8,065 nucleotides of DNA, taken from positions 1 through 8,065 of the forward strand of contig ONXO01000096.1 of the NCBI GenBank assembly GCA_900321795.1, in the 5' to 3' direction. The position numbers and the translations under genes were made by a program. Within the stretch, counting starts at the first letter, position 1. The number at the start of each line of letters is the position of its first letter. Positions 5,379 to 8,065 of the stretch are shown piece after piece. The DNA comes from an uncultured Eubacteriales bacterium (lineage in GTDB: Bacteria > Bacillota_I > Bacilli_A > RF39 > UBA660). The notes beneath the pieces were generated by a model. The model did not search any database. It was not told the DNA's origin and was given only the letters and a program-made list of their open reading frames with translations.

Positions 5379-6443
5379 TGAATAAAGATATTAATATGTT
5401 TTTAGAAAATGCTAAAAATGAAATAAGTGATTATAGGAGGTCACTTTGACTACGATAAAAAGATAGAGGAAATCAGGGCAAGAGAAGAAGAAAGTAGAAA
5501 AGAAGATTTTTGGAGTAGAAAAGATTCTAGCGAGTTTTTATCTTTACTTGTATCTTTAAAGAATAGTGTTAAACTATATGAGGAAACTAGTTCTGCTATT
5601 GATGATTTGGAGGTTGCAGTTGAGCTTAATATTGAAGAAGAAATAAATGATTTAGTTAGTAAGATAGAAGTTAATTTAGGTAAGCTTAAACTTAGTGTTT
5701 TATTAAATGGAGAGTTTGATAAGAACAATGCTTATATTGAAATACATAGTGGGGCAGGGGGAACAGAAAGTAATGACTGGGCTGATATGCTTAAGAGAAT
5801 GTATTTAAGGTTTTTTGAAAAAAATGGATATAAAGTAGAGATTATAAGTGAACAACCTGGTGAAGAAGTAGGTATTAAAGGTATTATTATAAATGTAAAA
5901 CGTGATAATGCTTTTGGTATGCTAAAGGGAGAAACGGGAGTTCATAGACTTGTTAGAATAAGTCCTTTTGACGCGAATAAGAGAAGGCACACATCTTTTG
6001 CTTCAGTTCTCGTCACTCCTGAAATTAATACCAAAATTGAAATTAACATTAAAGAAGAGGATTTAAAGATAGATGTTTATAGAAGTAGTGGAGCAGGCGG
6101 ACAAAGCGTTAATACTACTGATTCTGCTGTAAGAATTACACATTTACCTACTGGAATAGTTGTTACATGTCAAAATGAAAGAAGCCAGATTAAAAATAAA
6201 GAAAAGGCAATGGAAATCTTGAAAGGTAAACTATATTTGCTTGAAAAAGAAACTATGGATGAGAAAATAAATTCTCTTAAGGGTGCCGTTATGGATGTTA
6301 ATTTTGGAAGTCAGATAAGAAACTATTTTCTAGAGCCTTATAAACTTGTTAAAGACCTTAGAACAGGTTATGAAACTAGTGATGCTGATGCAGTACTTGA
6401 TGGAGATATCGAAGAATTTTTAGAAAGCTATTTAAAATACTAG
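5378..6443 (+). CDS. prfB: Peptide chain release factor 2 with programmed +1 frameshift
   Basis: RF2 ends translation at UGA and UAA. Translation starts at the ATG at 5378 (GGAGG at 5366-5370) and reads 23 codons to CTT at 5444-5446, followed by an in-frame TGA (5447-5449). A +1 slip then continues from GAC at 5448 to the TAG at 6441-6443, giving 354 residues; write it as join(5378..5446,5448..6443). The junction ...RRSL-DYDKKIEEI matches the RF2 family (GYL-DYD in E. coli). Beyond it are the helical N-terminal domain, GAGGTESNDWADML, the UGA-reading tripeptide SPF (195-197) in VRISPFDANKRRHTSF, and the catalytic GGQ (240-242) in SGAGGQSVNTTDSAV. The SPF tripeptide identifies RF2; RF1 would have PxT. 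Expression is set by RF2 level itself, since scarce RF2 lengthens the pause at UGA and favours the slip. It is the second gene after pduL and converges on the SGNH gene with a 4-base overlap. Confidence 0.97.
5435..5450 (+). promoter_or_regulatory. prfB +1 ribosomal frameshift signal
   Basis: The site reads AGGAGG TCA CTT TGA C. It comprises an internal Shine-Dalgarno sequence, a 3-base spacer, the slippery CUU codon (re-pairing on UUU), a UGA stop, and C as the fourth base, which makes the stop weak. The layout matches the E. coli signal element for element, with AGGAGG in place of AGGGGG. Confidence 0.96.
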
Positions 6444-6456
6444 CTTTCTATTTTTT
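6421..6456 (+). terminator. Rho-independent terminator of pduL-prfB built from two coding ends
   Basis: A perfect 10-bp inverted repeat, TAGAAAGCTA (6421-6430) and TAGCTTTCTA (6441-6450), has a 10-base loop and is followed on the plus strand by six Ts (6451-6456). The left arm lies inside the last codons of prfB. The right arm contains the prfB stop and encodes, on the other strand, the C-terminus of the SGNH protein. On the minus strand the hairpin is followed by AAAATTC rather than a T-run, so it should act only on the plus-strand mRNA. Only 3 of the 10 pairs are G-C, so efficiency is uncertain. Confidence 0.65.
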
Positions 6457-7147
6457 CTATTATTTTGTTTGATATGAAACTATATCCCTCTAAAGATGGA
6501 AAAGCATTGTTAGTTCTTGGTAAAAATGAGCTATTACGAGTAAAACCTTCATTTATGTCTATGTAATAGACATTATCTTTTTCTAAATCATAAAACTTTT
6601 TATCAATATAATCAAATAAATTTTTAATGTCATCTTTGTTTTTTTCATTTGAATTAATTGGACTGTAGTATCCTATTATATAGATAGGGTTTTTATTTAA
6701 TTTTTTTATTTCTTTTATTAAAATTTTTAAATCTTTAAACATATCATCTATAAATGTGTAATTTAGATTATTATTAATGTTGTTGTTACTTCTAAGTTTG
6801 CTAAATAACTCTTCACTACCTATTGAAATTGTGATAATGTTTGCTTCTTTTATGAGCTGAGGTAAGTTATTGGCTTCGTTTTTAGTATTCGTTATTAGAG
6901 AAGTTAAATCTTTTATTCTTAAGTCTTCATCTACGAAATCTTTGTTAAGTGTTATATTATGATGCGTATTTTTTAGGTAGTCGTATAAATAGTCTACATA
7001 TGAGGTGCTATAAGTATCAAATGGTGTGTGTCCTTTTGCTAGAGCATCTCCTATAGCTAAATACGTATATTTTTCTTCATATGTTAGAAAGTATATCATT
7101 ATTAAAAGGGGCACTGCAAGAAAAAATATTATAAGTTTTTTCTTCAT
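6440..7147 (-). CDS. Membrane-anchored SGNH/GDSL-hydrolase-like protein, catalytic residues apparently lost
   Basis: From the ATG at 7147 the protein has 235 residues. That start has AGGTGA 4 bases upstream; a TTG nine codons earlier does not. An N-terminal Lys-rich start and membrane helix (about 3-22) place the rest outside the cell. The fold is suggested by block I, YLAIGDALAKGHTPF (29-43), aligning with the family's GDSLxxG. Block III-like IITISIGSEELF (104-115) aligns with GxND. A later strand reads NPIYIIGYYSP. The C-terminal block NNAFPSLEGY (213-222) aligns with DxxHPsxxGY. At the key positions the nucleophile Ser is Ala35, the oxyanion Asn is Glu112, and the catalytic Asp and His are Asn213 and Phe216. 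It is therefore probably not an esterase, though the frame is intact. Active relatives remove acetyl or acyl groups from wall or lipid substrates. It sits 19 bases downstream of murA in the same direction, hinting at an envelope role. The exact function is unknown. Confidence 0.75.
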   Translation of the reverse strand: MKKKLIIFFLAVPLLIMIYFLTYEEKYTYLAIGDALAKGHTPFDTYSTSYVDYLYDYLKNTHHNITLNKDFVDEDLRIKDLTSLITNTKNEANNLPQLIKEANIITISIGSEELFSKLRSNNNINNNLNYTFIDDMFKDLKILIKEIKKLNKNPIYIIGYYSPINSNEKNKDDIKNLFDYIDKKFYDLEKDNVYYIDINEGFTRNSSFLPRTNNAFPSLEGYSFISNKIIEKIES

Positions 7148-7166
7148 AAAATCACCTATAATATTT

Positions 7167-8065
7167 TTATTCAATAATCTCTAAATTAGCACCTACTGCT
7201 GTTAGTTTTTCAACTATGTCTTCATATCCTCTTAATAAAAGTGAGATATTGTCTAAAATCGTTTCGCCTTTGGCTATTAGACCCGCTAAGACTAGGGCTG
7301 CACCACCGCGTAAATCTGGTATATAAAGTTCTTTTCCTTCTAAAATGGAAGGCCCTTCTATAGTTAGAATATTGCCATTAGCATCATTTTTTGCTCCCAT
7401 TTCATTTAGCAGGCCAGCACTTACAAATCTTGATTCATAGATTGTTTCAGTGATGGTACTTTTTCCAGATGCTTGAGTTAATAAGACCGTAAAAGTTTGT
7501 TGAACATCTGTTGGAAATCCTGGGAAAACCTGGGTTGTTACGTTTGTAGCTTTAGGATGTTCACATTTAGATATCGTTATTTCTCCATCTTCTACTTTAA
7601 AATCAGCTCCTACATCTTTTAGCTTGATTAGAACGGCTTCAATATGGTCTTTTATAATTCCTTTTATATGTAGACTTTTTCCGATTAATGCGCCTAGTAT
7701 TACATATGTACTTGCTTCTATTCTATCGGGAAAAACTTCAGTAATACCATTATCTAGGTTTTTATTGCCTTCTATTACAATCGTACTAGTTCCAGCACCA
7801 GTAATGTTACATCCCATGCTAATAAGGAATGAAGCTACATTTACTATTTCTGGTTCACGAGCAGCATTTTCTATTATTGTTTGTCCTTTAGCACCAGTAG
7901 CTGCTATCATCAAATTTATAGTAGCACCTACTGAAGCAAAGTCTAAATAAATTCTTGTTCCAATTAACTCGTCTGCTGTTATTATGTATTTATTTTTAAT
8001 TATTTCTACTTTTGCACCTAATGCCTCAAACCCTTTTATATGAAGGTCTATGGGCCTAGCCCCTA
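7167..8065 (-). CDS. murA: UDP-N-acetylglucosamine 1-carboxyvinyltransferase MurA, 5' end cut by window
   Basis: MurA transfers enolpyruvate from PEP to UDP-GlcNAc, the first committed cytosolic step of peptidoglycan synthesis. The frame is open to the right edge and shows 298 residues; about 120 N-terminal residues are missing. The visible part begins GARPIDLHIKGFEALGAKVE, where the Arg corresponds to E. coli Arg120. The fosfomycin-target Cys115 would lie about two codons beyond the edge and cannot be checked. Other conserved blocks, with E. coli positions, are FPDRIEASTY, FPTDVQQT (Asp305), ITETIYESRFVSAGLLNEMGA (Arg331), IPDLRGGAALVLAGL (Asp369, Arg371) and RGYEDIVEKL (Arg397). The C-terminus ends VGANLEIIE and the stop is TAA. 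No start is visible, so an internal TTG or ATG near 7913 must not be taken as the beginning. Firmicutes often carry two paralogues (murA and murZ/murAB); the fragment alone does not say which this is. Confidence 0.95.
   Translation of the reverse strand, partial: GARPIDLHIKGFEALGAKVEIIKNKYIITADELIGTRIYLDFASVGATINLMIAATGAKGQTIIENAAREPEIVNVASFLISMGCNITGAGTSTIVIEGNKNLDNGITEVFPDRIEASTYVILGALIGKSLHIKGIIKDHIEAVLIKLKDVGADFKVEDGEITISKCEHPKATNVTTQVFPGFPTDVQQTFTVLLTQASGKSTITETIYESRFVSAGLLNEMGAKNDANGNILTIEGPSILEGKELYIPDLRGGAALVLAGLIAKGETILDNISLLLRGYEDIVEKLTAVGANLEIIE

Noticed and set aside
5427..6443. prfB as an uninterrupted frame from a GTG at 5427
   Set aside because: That GTG lies inside the true first frame, and the residues before the slip site do not match RF2. 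The frameshift reading restores the family N-terminus.
7148..7174. TTG at 7174 as the SGNH gene start
   Set aside because: It overlaps the end of murA and has no ribosome site, whereas the ATG at 7147 has AGGTGA and begins the Lys-rich signal-anchor.
7624..7950. Plus-strand 108-codon open frame opposite murA
   Set aside because: It lies entirely antisense to conserved MurA blocks and has no independent evidence of being a gene.
1..8065. CRISPR array, transposase, phage, toxin-antitoxin or defence genes
   Set aside because: No regular repeats, no terminal inverted repeats with a transposase, and every long frame is assigned to a housekeeping, envelope or coat family.

Overview
The window reads as chromosomal DNA of a low-GC Firmicute, most likely in or near the Bacilli/Erysipelotrichales/RF39 part of the tree. 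The evidence is strongly AT-rich coding sequence, short intergenic gaps, Shine-Dalgarno sites of the AGGTGA/GGAGG type, the rplI-dnaB gene order, and a gerQ-type spore-coat gene. Release factor 2 is present and regulated through an in-frame UGA, so UGA is a stop here. That argues for the standard bacterial code and against a Mycoplasma/Spiroplasma-type code 4 organism. The placement is inferred from gene content; no 16S rRNA or marker search was possible.

Layout from left to right. Positions 1-2966 (minus strand) form one tight transcription unit, rplI (ribosomal protein L9) - dnaB (replicative helicase) - a membrane-anchored LysM/G5/M23 cell-wall peptidase cut by the left window edge. A near-consensus extended -10 promoter lies upstream of rplI. 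Positions 3050-4374 (minus) hold a D-Ala-D-Ala carboxypeptidase with its own terminator, plus a promoter so close to the start codon that the mRNA may be leaderless. Positions 4345-4730 (minus) hold gerQ and its terminator. Positions 4731-4808 are a divergent promoter region.

Positions 4809-6456 (plus) hold pduL (zinc-dependent phosphotransacylase) and prfB (RF2), joined by a TAATG stop/start overlap. prfB carries the classic programmed +1 frameshift, so it must be annotated as one joined CDS. Positions 6440-8065 (minus) hold murA, cut by the right edge, followed by a membrane-anchored SGNH-like protein whose catalytic residues all appear to be replaced. prfB and the SGNH gene converge and share a CTAG palindrome that supplies both stop codons. 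An inverted repeat built from the two coding ends plus a T-run looks like the prfB terminator.

Functionally this is a housekeeping region: translation (rplI, prfB), replication (dnaB), envelope (M23 peptidase, carboxypeptidase, murA, SGNH-like), acetyl/propionyl-phosphate metabolism (pduL) and a sporulation remnant or function (gerQ). I see no CRISPR array, transposon, phage gene, tRNA, rRNA or defence island, and no stretch over 300 bases lacks a gene. I do not find an undescribed multi-gene system. The most unusual points are the inactive-looking SGNH protein, the terminator embedded in two coding ends, and the probable leaderless carboxypeptidase mRNA.
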